The notes: a model not told the origin generated them from the letters alone. A stretch of 56,321 bases of DNA from DAIPJH01 sp036770365 (GCA_036770365.1 DAIPJH010000013.1:1-56321); one strand, 5' to 3'; shown: positions 1-8,148, counted from the first letter of the stretch. Numbers and translations are program-made.

Positions 1-2188
1 TCGCAGCGGAGACCCCCTCGCCCTCTTTGAGGGAGAGGGTTGGGGTGAGGGTGACTATAAGCTGCTCCACCACGCCTTCGGTATTAGATAATACATCATT
101 ATTCCAGAAACGTATCACCGACCAACCGTGTGACTCTAAATAAGCTGTACGTTTTGCATCTTTTGCCTTGCCCTCATCGGTATTATGCTGACCACCATCA
201 AGCTCAATAATCAGCTTATGTTCAGGGCAAGCGAAATCGGCAATATAACTATCGATCGTATGTTGACGGCGGAATTTAATGCCCAACAACTGCCTATCAC
301 GTAGTAATCCCCACATGAGTTTTTCTGCATCGGTAGAATTTTTGCGCAAGTCTCGTGCCAAAGCAATGAGTTTTTGTTTATCCTCCTCACCCCCCCCCTC
401 TCCTCCAATGGAGGAGAGGGGGTTACTAACCTGAATCGCCGCGAACTCACGCACTTCTTGCGAGATTTTCATCGAGCAGAATTTTGGCCCGCACATCGAA
501 CAGAAATGCGCGACCTTTGCGCCCTCCGCGGGCAAGGTTTGGTCATGGAATTCCCGCGCCGTATCTGGATCAAGCGAAAGATTGAATTGATCAACCCAAC
601 GAAATTCAAACCGCGCACGCGAAAGTGCATCATCACGCAACACCGCCGAAGGATGCCCCTTCGCCAAATCCGCTGCGTGCGCCGCGATTTTGTAGGTAAT
701 CACCCCTGTTTTCACATCATTTCTATCTGGCAAGCCCAAATGTTCTTTGGGTGTGACATAGCACAACATCGCCGTACCAAACCAACCTATCATCGCTGCA
801 CCAATCGCCGAAGTGATATGGTCATACCCAGGGGCAATATCCGTCGTAAGTGGCCCAAGCGTATAGAACGGTGCTTCATGACACGCCTCTAACTGCTTGG
901 TCATGTTCTCTTTGATCTTGTGCATCGGCACATGCCCCGGCCCTTCAATCATCACCTGCACATCATGTTTCCATGCGATTTGGGTTAACTCACCAAGCGT
1001 TTTGAGTTCCGCAAACTGTGCCGCGTCGTTCGCATCTGCAATCGAACCAGGGCGCAAGCCATCACCGAGTGAAAACGCCACATCATACGCTTTCATAATT
1101 TCACAGATTTCTTCAAAATGCGTGTAGGTAAAGTTTTCCTGATGATGCGCCATGCACCATTTTGCATGGATCGAACCGCCACGCGAAACGATCCCTGTCA
1201 CACGGTTAACGGTCAATGGAATAAACGACAAACGCACACCCGCATGAATCGTGAAATAATCCACCCCCTGCTCGGCTTGCTCAATCAATGTATCACGGAA
1301 AATCTCCCACGTGAGGTCTTCCGCCACGCCACCGACTTTTTCTAACGCTTGATAAATCGGAACTGTCCCAATCGGCACAGGCGAATTACGCACAATCCAC
1401 TCACGGATATTATGAATATTACGACCTGTTGATAAATCCATCACGGTATCGCCGCCCCAACGAATCGACCACACAAGCTTATCGACTTCCTCAGCCATGC
1501 TCGAGGTCACCGCAGAATTACCAATATTAGCGTTGATCTTCACTTTAAAATTACGCCCAATGATCATTGGCTCAGATTCAGGATGATTGATATTGCACGG
1601 AATGATCGCACGTCCCGCTGCTACTTCTTGACGTACGAATTCTGCCGTTATCAACTCAGGAAGATTCGCACCAAACGACTCCCCACCTTGCTTCGCCGCC
1701 ATCGCAAACGTGCGACCTTCATTTTCACGAATGGCAATGTATTCCATCTCAGGTGTAATAATGCCGCGCTTTGCGTAATGCATCTGGCTTACATTTTGTC
1801 CTGCTTTTGCACGAAGCGGACGCTGCACGATATGTGGAAACTCAGGGATAGGTGCATTACTCTGCCAATCCTTAAAGCCATTATCCTGCGGCAAAATCTC
1901 GCGCCCCACCACTTCTTCGACATCTCCACGCGCACGAATCCATGCATCACGCAACTTTGGCAAACCCTTGCGAATATCAATCTTCGCCGTATCATCCGTA
2001 TAAAGACCTGAAGGATCATAGACTTTCAGCGCAGCTTCACCTGATCCCGCCGTCAGACTAATCTCACGCATTGCCACTTTCACCTCTGGCATCGTTTCAG
2101 ATCGCACATATACCTTACGGCTTGCAGGTAACGCCCCCGTCGTGACATCAAGATTTTCAATGGATTCTTTGGTTGCTACGCTGCTCAT
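1..2188 (-). CDS. thiC: ThiC (HMP-P synthase) with an in-frame C-terminal DUF559 domain, partial at window edge
   Basis: Phosphomethylpyrimidine synthase, a radical-SAM enzyme that turns aminoimidazole ribotide into HMP-P for thiamine synthesis in the cytosol. I translated the minus strand from the ATG at 2188. A ThiC N-terminus is followed by the whole catalytic core and the iron-sulfur motif CSMCGPKFC (Cys 563, 566, 571). About 15 residues later (near Q586), where ThiC normally has a 40-45 residue tail, the frame enters a palindromic element (394-422). It then continues without a stop into a DUF559-type PD-(D/E)xK-like domain (about residues 603-712, with FRRQH, DFAC and ELDGGQH), then into a second palindromic element (12-49), and leaves the window still open. 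No TPP riboswitch was recognised upstream. The start fits ThiC length, although the ribosome site is weak. The ThiC identity is secure; whether the fused protein is active is unknown. Confidence 0.93.
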   Translation of the reverse strand, partial: MSSVATKESIENLDVTTGALPASRKVYVRSETMPEVKVAMREISLTAGSGEAALKVYDPSGLYTDDTAKIDIRKGLPKLRDAWIRARGDVEEVVGREILPQDNGFKDWQSNAPIPEFPHIVQRPLRAKAGQNVSQMHYAKRGIITPEMEYIAIRENEGRTFAMAAKQGGESFGANLPELITAEFVRQEVAAGRAIIPCNINHPESEPMIIGRNFKVKINANIGNSAVTSSMAEEVDKLVWSIRWGGDTVMDLSTGRNIHNIREWIVRNSPVPIGTVPIYQALEKVGGVAEDLTWEIFRDTLIEQAEQGVDYFTIHAGVRLSFIPLTVNRVTGIVSRGGSIHAKWCMAHHQENFTYTHFEEICEIMKAYDVAFSLGDGLRPGSIADANDAAQFAELKTLGELTQIAWKHDVQVMIEGPGHVPMHKIKENMTKQLEACHEAPFYTLGPLTTDIAPGYDHITSAIGAAMIGWFGTAMLCYVTPKEHLGLPDRNDVKTGVITYKIAAHAADLAKGHPSAVLRDDALSRARFEFRWVDQFNLSLDPDTAREFHDQTLPAEGAKVAHFCSMCGPKFCSMKISQEVREFAAIQVSNPLSSIGGEGGGEEDKQKLIALARDLRKNSTDAEKLMWGLLRDRQLLGIKFRRQHTIDSYIADFACPEHKLIIELDGGQHNTDEGKAKDAKRTAYLESHGWSVIRFWNNDVLSNTEGVVEQLIVTLTPTLSLKEGEGVSAA
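12..49. repeat. Second palindromic element at the end of the DUF559 part (R1-a)
   Basis: The arms CCCTCGCCCTC and GAGGGAGAGGG pair over 11 bp with one mismatch around a TTT loop. In the thiC frame it reads LTPTLSLKEGEG, a peptide often seen beside DUF559 proteins in Proteobacteria. With the element at 394-422 it brackets the DUF559 coding sequence, so the two elements plus the domain look like one inserted cassette of about 400 bp. Confidence 0.75.
394..422. repeat. Palindromic element inside the thiC frame (R1-b)
   Basis: A perfect 13-bp inverted repeat (CCCCCTCTCCTCC / GGAGGAGAGGGGG) with a 3-base AAT loop. It lies exactly between the ThiC part and the DUF559 part of the reading frame and is translated as roughly SNPLSSIGGEGGG. 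It resembles the short palindromic elements known to insert in frame in Rickettsia genes, but I cannot assign it to a named family. Confidence 0.85.
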
Positions 2189-2285
2189 GGGAATACCCTA
2201 CTCAAATACGTTAGTAATTTTTATACTCATGGCGGTGTAGCACAGCTTCACGCATTTGACTACGCTCAGTATGCGTTAAATCCAT

Positions 2286-2316
2286 AAAAAAGGGGCTTAT
2301 CTTACGATAAACCCCT
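2286..2316 (-). terminator. Rho-independent terminator after the SGNH gene
   Basis: Read on the minus strand, a 10-bp stem (GGGGTTTATC / GATAAGCCCC, one G-U pair) with a GTAA loop is followed by six T. It sits 29 bases past the stop of the minus-strand SGNH gene and separates it from thiC, whose promoter must then lie between about 2189 and 2285. Confidence 0.85.
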
Positions 2317-2344
2317 CCTTACATACCCACATTCACCCAACAAA

Positions 2345-3334
2345 CTATTTTGTAGGTGCTGACGTCTCGGGTGACACCGTTACCGCAGGTGTTACTGCTG
2401 ACGTTGGAGCTGGAGCTGATGTTGTAACAGGCTGTGTGGCCGGCACAACCGTTCCCGTGCTAGGTGCTGGTGTAGAGACCGGTACTGGTGTAGACGTTGC
2501 CGCCACACCCGCAGGTGTGACGGTTGTTGTCACCGCAGGTGCTGATGTAACAGCTTGTGCTGGAGTTGTTGCACTTGTTGTAGGTGTCGCCTGAATTGCA
2601 CATCGCGGATCATCTACATTACGTCTACAACGCAAAATGGAATCCTCGTACAATTTTGCCATCTTGCGTAAAGGAGGCAAAAACTTTTTAAGCATTACAT
2701 CCACGCCCTCTTTATTTGGACGCAACATATCAACCTGTGTTAAATGACGGTTTCCATAAATTCCATCCATTATATTCGAAACGAAATAAGCCTGATAACG
2801 TTCCGCAAGCTTTGGAAACACCTGATTAAATTCGGCTTCATAAGCATCATTTGTAGCCATAGGGGCAGGAATATTAACGATCATGATATACACGCCAGCA
2901 TTATAAAGTTCGCTTAAGATAGTATCCATGCTGTTATAAAAAATATCAGTATCAGTTTTTTGCATCGCATCGTTAAATCCTATCGCCACCACAGCAAGAT
3001 CAGGACGCGTCGCAATAATATCTTTTAGACGAAAAACAACAGCATCCGCCGTTTCTCCTGAACGAGAAAAATCATAGACTTCAAGTGGAAGCATATTATC
3101 TTTAGCGACTTTTTCCTTAAATTTTGCTATGAATCCATCAGCAGGGTTCAAAATCCCCTGTCCTGAAACAATATCATCCCCAATAAAGACCATCTTAGCA
3201 ATAACCCTTTTCTTTATTGGTTTTGATGCATGCGCATTATCTGCACACACCAGAACAAACACTGACGACAAAGCGAACACCACCGCCATCATACACATCA
3301 ATAGAAACGCTCTATTCTTCATATTTAACATCAT
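2345..3334 (-). CDS. Exported SGNH/GDSL-hydrolase-like protein with degenerate active site
   Basis: The fold is that of the TesA-like SGNH esterases. An N-terminal signal peptide or anchor ending near CADNAHA is followed by block I with GDDIVSG (GDD at residues 52-54), a conserved Gly block (SRSGET), block III GFNDA (GxND), and a block V that reads DMLRPN. The family needs Ser in GDS and His in DxxHP. Here they are Asp and Arg, so hydrolase activity is doubtful. The last 75 or so residues are a Pro/Thr/Ala/Val-rich tail of low complexity. The start is uncertain: the ATG at 3334 has AAGGG upstream, while 3370 and 3322 are alternatives. The gene is monocistronic, divergent from mutY, and ends at a clear terminator. 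Confidence 0.75.
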   Translation of the reverse strand: MMLNMKNRAFLLMCMMAVVFALSSVFVLVCADNAHASKPIKKRVIAKMVFIGDDIVSGQGILNPADGFIAKFKEKVAKDNMLPLEVYDFSRSGETADAVVFRLKDIIATRPDLAVVAIGFNDAMQKTDTDIFYNSMDTILSELYNAGVYIMIVNIPAPMATNDAYEAEFNQVFPKLAERYQAYFVSNIMDGIYGNRHLTQVDMLRPNKEGVDVMLKKFLPPLRKMAKLYEDSILRCRRNVDDPRCAIQATPTTSATTPAQAVTSAPAVTTTVTPAGVAATSTPVPVSTPAPSTGTVVPATQPVTTSAPAPTSAVTPAVTVSPETSAPTK

Positions 3335-3455
3335 ACAATTATACCCTTCATATCTGAGATATCTTTTCATATATCTTCGTTGTTATTTTATAGCAGTTCA
3401 TTGTATTGTCACGTTTTTAGTCTGTTCATCCCGATTAAACCACATTTTTCATTTT

Positions 3456-4517
3456 ATGTTTACCAAATCCACCACGCCCAACCTTGATCATCATCGTCTT
3501 CGTGTTGCGCATGATGCTGTCTATCATTGGTACGTATCGCATGGCAGAACTACTCTACCTTGGCGTACCACACACAACCCTTATCATATTTATCTTAGTG
3601 AGGTTATGCTACAACAAACCCAAGTTGCCACCGTCCTAGATAGATATTATTTTCAATTTCTAGAAAAATTCCCTACCCTGCAGACCCTCGCAGATGCCCC
3701 TCTCGACGACGTCCTCAAAGCATGGGAAGGACTAGGTTATTACCGCCGCGCACGTAATTTACATAAGGCAGCACAGACCACTGCCCCTACATTACCAGTC
3801 ACAATTAATGAACTCATGGCACTCAACGGTATCGGCAAAAACACCGCCCATGCAATTGCCGCCTTTGCCTACAAACAACCCGTTGCGATCTTAGAAGCCA
3901 ATATCAGACGCATTATGTTTCGCCTCCACGCACTTGAGTCCGCGACAGATAACACGCTTTGGGACAAAACAACTGCCCTCGTAGATATGGTACATCCCTA
4001 TGAATGGAATCAAGCTTTAATGGATATTGGTTCAGCGATCTGCACACCAAAAAACCCGCGTTGCGATACTTGCCCACTCGCACCACTTTGTGAAGGCAAA
4101 ACCTCACCTGAACGCTACCCCACACCCAAAATACACAAGAAAACCCCCACACGCCATCGTCACATCGTCATTTTATGGCACAAAGAATCAGGTAAACTGT
4201 TCGCGCAAGCGCGCACCAGCGAATTCTTAGGCGGACTTTATAGCTTTATTGAATTAGAACAAAACACTCTCCCAAAACACATTACCGCGCAATATTATGA
4301 CACGACACACGCAACGCATCTTGGTACAATAAAACAAGTCTATTCTCATTTTACACTCAGTGGTCAAGTCTGGGCTTTACCTATTACTGACGCACTTTTA
4401 TTGAACAATGATTCAGCTAATGGAATATGGATGCCTATTGAAGATATACACACCCTCGCCTTATCACGCGCAGATAGCAAAGCACTTCAACTATTCTTGC
4501 AATTTTTAGAAAACTAG
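3456..4517 (+). CDS. mutY: A/G-specific adenine DNA glycosylase MutY
   Basis: Removes adenine mispaired with 8-oxoguanine in base-excision repair. Visible in order are LPWR, SEVMLQQTQV with the catalytic Glu (E49), the helix-hairpin-helix LNGIGKNTA, the [4Fe-4S] cluster C-x6-C-x2-C-x5-C (CTPKNPRCDTCPLAPLC), and a NUDIX-like 8-oxoG recognition domain at the C-terminus. The second catalytic residue, Asp in the usual DGNV, is Glu here (LEANI, E147), which is unusual. The open frame extends upstream to 3129, but that stretch has no MutY similarity and overlaps the divergent gene, so the ATG at 3456 is chosen (353 residues, normal for the family). It is followed closely by nhaA. Confidence 0.92.
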   Translation: MFTKSTTPNLDHHRLRVAHDAVYHWYVSHGRTTLPWRTTHNPYHIYLSEVMLQQTQVATVLDRYYFQFLEKFPTLQTLADAPLDDVLKAWEGLGYYRRARNLHKAAQTTAPTLPVTINELMALNGIGKNTAHAIAAFAYKQPVAILEANIRRIMFRLHALESATDNTLWDKTTALVDMVHPYEWNQALMDIGSAICTPKNPRCDTCPLAPLCEGKTSPERYPTPKIHKKTPTRHRHIVILWHKESGKLFAQARTSEFLGGLYSFIELEQNTLPKHITAQYYDTTHATHLGTIKQVYSHFTLSGQVWALPITDALLLNNDSANGIWMPIEDIHTLALSRADSKALQLFLQFLEN

Positions 4518-4559
4518 TTCACTACCAAAGACGAATAACCCGTAACCAGCAACAAAATA

Positions 4560-5738
4560 ATGCAACACCCCTCAGAACTTAGGCACGTTATACAAGGCAT
4601 ACTCCCTAAAAAGATACGGGAGTTTATGGCTCTCGAATCTACAAGTGGTTATATAATGATGGGATGCGCACTACTCGCCCTCATCCTCGCCAATTCGTCA
4701 CTCTCAACAGTCTATCAGCATGTCATTCATGCACCATTGCTTGCAAATACCCCTCTTGCCCATTTTGTCCAAGATTTTTTGATGGTACTTTTCTTCCTCG
4801 TTGTTGGCATGGAACTCAAACGCGAGATGATCGAAGGATTTTTGTCTAAACGTGATCAAATACTCCTACCACTGGTCGCCGCCGCAGCAGGTATGTTTGT
4901 TCCTGCATGTATTTTTATCGCTATCAACCACAATCATGCTGAAGCATTACACGGCTGGGCAATTCCCTCTGCCACGGACATTGCTTTTGCACTTGCCGTA
5001 CTGGGTCTTTTTGCCAAAAACTTCCCGCCTGCCGCCAAAATCTTTCTACTCGCCATTGCGATCTTTGATGATCTCGGCGCGATTCTCATCATCGCACTGT
5101 TTTATAATACTGCCGTACCCAACATTCTACCACTTGCCGCTGCTGCTGCCTGTATTGCCGCTATATATCTTTGTAACCACCGACATATCTCACATTTTGC
5201 ACCTTATACTGTGCTTGGCATAGGACTCATCGCCTGCTTTCACTTTGCAGGGATTCACACCACTTTAGCAGGAATAATTGTCGGTCTAATGCTGCCACTT
5301 CGCAGCAAAGACGGTAAAGCCACACTCACCACATACCTTCACTTTCTACATCCTTATGTCAGCTTCTTTGTATTGCCGCTTTTCGCTTTTGTCAGCGCAG
5401 GGGTTGATATACGCAGCGTTAGTCTTACCACTGCATTCTCCTCTATCCCACTGGGCATCATGCTCGGACTATCTCTAGGGAAACAAATTGGTATTTTTGG
5501 TAGTACATGGCTACTTGTCACAGCCAAACTGATCACCATGCCCAAAGACACGTCATGGCGACACATCTACGCCGTTTCTGTGATGGCGGGCATAGGCTTC
5601 ACCATGAGCCTGTTTATCGGCATACTTGCCTACCACACCCCTGAACAGCATGAACTCGTCAAACTCGGTGTACTTGGTGGCTCGTTACTTTCAACCCTCT
5701 GGGGTGCTATCATCCTCACCAAAATGAAAATGGTGTAA
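4560..5738 (+). CDS. nhaA: Na+/H+ antiporter NhaA
   Basis: An inner-membrane antiporter that exports Na+ in exchange for two H+ and is used in sodium and alkaline-pH homeostasis. At 392 residues it has the usual NhaA length. It shows about 11-12 hydrophobic segments, the VGMELKREM motif, ATDIAFALA (the Asp133 region) and IFDDLGAI with the paired aspartates that bind the ion. It starts 42 bases after mutY and may be cotranscribed. Its 3' end overlaps the convergent membrane-protein gene by 48 bases. Confidence 0.95.
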   Translation: MQHPSELRHVIQGILPKKIREFMALESTSGYIMMGCALLALILANSSLSTVYQHVIHAPLLANTPLAHFVQDFLMVLFFLVVGMELKREMIEGFLSKRDQILLPLVAAAAGMFVPACIFIAINHNHAEALHGWAIPSATDIAFALAVLGLFAKNFPPAAKIFLLAIAIFDDLGAILIIALFYNTAVPNILPLAAAAACIAAIYLCNHRHISHFAPYTVLGIGLIACFHFAGIHTTLAGIIVGLMLPLRSKDGKATLTTYLHFLHPYVSFFVLPLFAFVSAGVDIRSVSLTTAFSSIPLGIMLGLSLGKQIGIFGSTWLLVTAKLITMPKDTSWRHIYAVSVMAGIGFTMSLFIGILAYHTPEQHELVKLGVLGGSLLSTLWGAIILTKMKMV

Positions 5739-6050
5739 AACACGGTGAAACACAGGCGCAAGCAACAGCCCACTACACACCACCACAAACACGCCACAAT
5801 ACAGCGCGTAACACCCTGCAAAAAACTTACCCATATTGGTATGCAACGTATCAACCTGCCCCATGCCACCAAGCAACATCGACGCATTCAAAAAGGCCTC
5901 CAACCAATCCATCCCTTCAAATACATGAAACCCCTCCATACCAATAGCAAGCGAGAACAACCCAATCAGAATGGTTACAGACAATAGCCGCAACATCCGA
6001 AGGAAAAATGCACAACGTGAAATCAACGGACTTGATAATTTTTCAAACAT
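5691..6050 (-). CDS. Small membrane protein, ion-channel-like
   Basis: 119 residues with two or three hydrophobic segments (about residues 16-38, 50-62 and 70-95) and a short His-rich cytoplasmic tail (HRVLHHFHFGED). The middle reads WLEAFLNASMLLGGMG, which in layout (pore helix then a Gly-rich turn between two membrane helices) resembles a two-helix K+ channel, but GGMG replaces the selectivity sequence TVGYG. Similar short proteins are common hypotheticals in alphaproteobacteria, as I recall. The start is supported by AGGAAG 5-6 bases before the ATG. It is convergent with nhaA. The channel idea is inference only. Confidence 0.7.
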   Translation of the reverse strand: MFEKLSSPLISRCAFFLRMLRLLSVTILIGLFSLAIGMEGFHVFEGMDWLEAFLNASMLLGGMGQVDTLHTNMGKFFAGCYALYCGVFVVVCSGLLLAPVFHRVLHHFHFGEDDSTPEG

Positions 6051-6235
6051 ACTACTTCCTCATAATGACGTCATGGACATCCTACACAAAGGACATCAAA
6101 ACTATTTCATAAAATTCAACGTCAAGCAAATCCACAAAATTTATTTTGCATGACACAGGAAAATATTGCCTAGCATACACATATACACAGGAAGACTATT
6201 GATAAATTTGATGCACTTAAGAATATTATTCCATG

Positions 6236-6253
6236 CTATCCACATTATCCACA
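6236..6253 (+). promoter_or_regulatory. Two adjacent DnaA-box-like 9-mers
   Basis: CTATCCACA (one mismatch) is followed directly by TTATCCACA (a perfect match to the DnaA box TTATNCACA). Two further ATCCACA cores lie at 6130-6136 and 6316-6322. They could serve DnaA-dependent replication start or DnaA-controlled transcription of the fliF operon. Confidence 0.55.
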
Positions 6254-6392
6254 GACCACAACATGTATGTGAAACAACCACCACAACCATCTGCATATTG
6301 TGTTTTATTAGCTACATCCACAAAATTTTATGGTTTACAAATGCACAAAAAAAATGTTTTTTAGATACATGATAGGAAAAATATTCCATGCA

Positions 6393-6407
6393 TTAACACT
6401 AATTTAA
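6393..6407. promoter_or_regulatory. CtrA box upstream of fliF
   Basis: TTAACACTAATTTAA is a perfect TTAA-N7-TTAA, the full CtrA site of alphaproteobacteria, 74 bases before the fliF start codon. In Caulobacter the equivalent early flagellar operon is activated by CtrA, so the position makes biological sense. Confidence 0.65.
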
Positions 6408-6480
6408 TACTTTTGTGAAAATCTGTATCTCAGCGATACATTGCTTCACAAAACATACCCACAAAAACACGGAGCGCACG

Positions 6481-8112
6481 ATGAATACGATGGTAGAATC
6501 CTTCCGCGAAATGGGACAAATTAAATTGGCAGCACTCGGTCTTACCGCTGTCCTCATGATTGGCTTCTTCATATTTCTATCGCTGCGCATCTCAAGCCCT
6601 GTGATGTCTCCGCTTTATACAGGCCTCGCCATGGAGGACAGTGCAAAAATCGTTGGTGAGCTAGAAAAAAAGAACATTCCCTTTGAACTTGGTGTAAATG
6701 GCACACAGGTTCTTGTTCCTTCAGACCAAGTCTTACGCCTTCGCTTAGACATGGCGCAGCAGGGACTCCCTAGTTCTGGAAATGGCGTTGGCTATGAAGT
6801 ATTTGACACATCAGAACCGCTTGGTACATCAAACTTTGTACTTAATATGAACAAAGTACGTGCGCTTGAAGGCGAATTAGCGCGCACCATCGCTACCATG
6901 TCAGGGGTTGAATCTGCACGTGTCCACCTTGTCATCCCTAAACGTGAACTCTTCAAAAAAGATGAGCATGAACCTACCGCATCCGTTGCCCTTAAAACCC
7001 GTGGCGCAAGCAAATTAGAACCCGCTGAAATTGCTGCTATCCGTAATTTAGTGGCAACAGCAGTATCAGGTCTCAAGCCAACGCGCATCACCATCGTAGA
7101 CAACAAAGGTAATCTGCTTGCGCGTGGCTCAGAAGACGATAATGACCCCTCAATGCTTGCTTCGACCTCACAAGAATTCCGCACCAATTACGAGAACAAA
7201 CTCAAAGCAACCATCGAATCTTTATTGGAGCAATCGCTTGGCTTTGGCAAAGTCAAGGTACAGGTGAGTGCCGATATTGACTTTGACCGTATCGTCACCA
7301 ATTCTGAAAAATTTGATCCAGATGGACAAGTTGCCCGCTCTGTGCAAGGCGTGACGGAAAATGAAAATTCCAATGATAAAGACATGAAAGACAACGTCTC
7401 TGCAGGTCAAAACCTTCCTGATGCCAAAGGCAACCAAGGCGGCACAACCTCTCAAAGCACCCGCCAGCGTACCGACGAAACCACCAATTTTGAAATTTCC
7501 AAAGTCACCGAAAACCATGTCAAAGAAACAGGGACAGTCAAAAAACTCTCTGTCGCTGTACTCGTCGATGGTTTTTATGGCCCAAACAAAAATGGGGATG
7601 TTGCCTACCAACCACGCAGCAAACAAGATCTAGATCAAATTCAAAAACTGGTGCAATCTTCTATTGGTTTTGATGAAAAACGCGGTGATAAAATTGAAGT
7701 TGTCAATATGCAGTTTGCCACAGGCAGCGAAGATTCTATGCCAGAATCACAATTTGGCTGGCTCAAAGACGATTTGGAAGGCATCATTCAGACCCTCGTC
7801 CTCGGCGGTGTCACCATCCTTGTCATACTCCTGATTGTCCGCCCACTCGTCACACGTGCCATTGCTTCTTCACAAGCAGCACAGGATGAAGATGAGTTTG
7901 AACAATCTCTACTAAACGGTCCGAATATCATTGGTGAACTTCCTGACTTCTCAATGGACGGTGATGATGAAGACGAAATGATCAGTATTAGTCGCGTCAA
8001 AGGTGGCGTCAAATCCTCTACCTTCCGCAAAATCAACGATATGATCAGCTCTCACCCAGATGAAACCTTACAAGTCCTCAGAAGATGGGCATTTGAACCA
8101 GCAGGTGAATAA
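6481..8112 (+). CDS. fliF: Flagellar MS-ring protein FliF
   Basis: Forms the MS ring in the inner membrane on which the flagellar motor and export gate are built. A first membrane helix (residues about 16-37) is followed by the ring-building YscJ/FliF domain with the typical LNMNKVRALEGELARTI and SARVHLVIPKR stretches. A Gly/Asn/Gln-rich linker (about 290-340), a second membrane helix (about 433-457) and an acidic cytoplasmic end finishing in the FliG-binding segment (LQVLRRWAFE) complete it. The frame is open from 6415, but the ATG at 6481 has GGAG in front and gives the normal N-terminus. It is the first gene of fliF-fliG-fliH-fliN-flbD, the same order as the Caulobacter fliF operon. Confidence 0.96.
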   Translation: MNTMVESFREMGQIKLAALGLTAVLMIGFFIFLSLRISSPVMSPLYTGLAMEDSAKIVGELEKKNIPFELGVNGTQVLVPSDQVLRLRLDMAQQGLPSSGNGVGYEVFDTSEPLGTSNFVLNMNKVRALEGELARTIATMSGVESARVHLVIPKRELFKKDEHEPTASVALKTRGASKLEPAEIAAIRNLVATAVSGLKPTRITIVDNKGNLLARGSEDDNDPSMLASTSQEFRTNYENKLKATIESLLEQSLGFGKVKVQVSADIDFDRIVTNSEKFDPDGQVARSVQGVTENENSNDKDMKDNVSAGQNLPDAKGNQGGTTSQSTRQRTDETTNFEISKVTENHVKETGTVKKLSVAVLVDGFYGPNKNGDVAYQPRSKQDLDQIQKLVQSSIGFDEKRGDKIEVVNMQFATGSEDSMPESQFGWLKDDLEGIIQTLVLGGVTILVILLIVRPLVTRAIASSQAAQDEDEFEQSLLNGPNIIGELPDFSMDGDDEDEMISISRVKGGVKSSTFRKINDMISSHPDETLQVLRRWAFEPAGE

Positions 8113-8148
8113 CCAACCTCGTTCATCTAACCCACAGGAGCAAAGCAT

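Larger units (their letters stand above)
6051..6480. other. 430-bp AT-rich gap with DnaA-box-like 9-mers, direct repeats and a CtrA box
   Basis: No convincing gene lies here. It contains four ATCCACA heptamers in the same orientation (from 6130, 6238, 6247 and 6316), two of them in directly adjacent 9-mers at 6236-6253 (CTATCCACA TTATCCACA). A 13-mer ATCCACAAAATTT is repeated at 6130-6142 and 6316-6328. ATTCCATGC is repeated at 6228-6236 and 6383-6391. A perfect TTAA-N7-TTAA lies at 6393-6407. The layout recalls a replication origin of the Caulobacter type, but the flanking genes are not typical of one. At minimum it is the control region of the flagellar operon. Confidence 0.7.

Noticed and set aside
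374..2019. Several plus-strand and minus-strand open frames over thiC (for example 374-892, 1583-2011)
   Set aside because: They are shadows of thiC, whose frame on the minus strand gives a continuous, recognisable protein.
2189..2344. Possible TPP riboswitch in front of thiC
   Set aside because: The conserved CTGAGA and the second conserved block were not found on the minus strand; only a terminator of the neighbouring gene is clear.
3129..3455. N-terminal extension of mutY
   Set aside because: No MutY similarity, overlap with the divergent gene, and the family N-terminus begins at 3456.
5971..6372. Small open frames in the AT-rich gap before fliF
   Set aside because: Low complexity, no ribosome site and no family resemblance; the region is better explained as regulatory.
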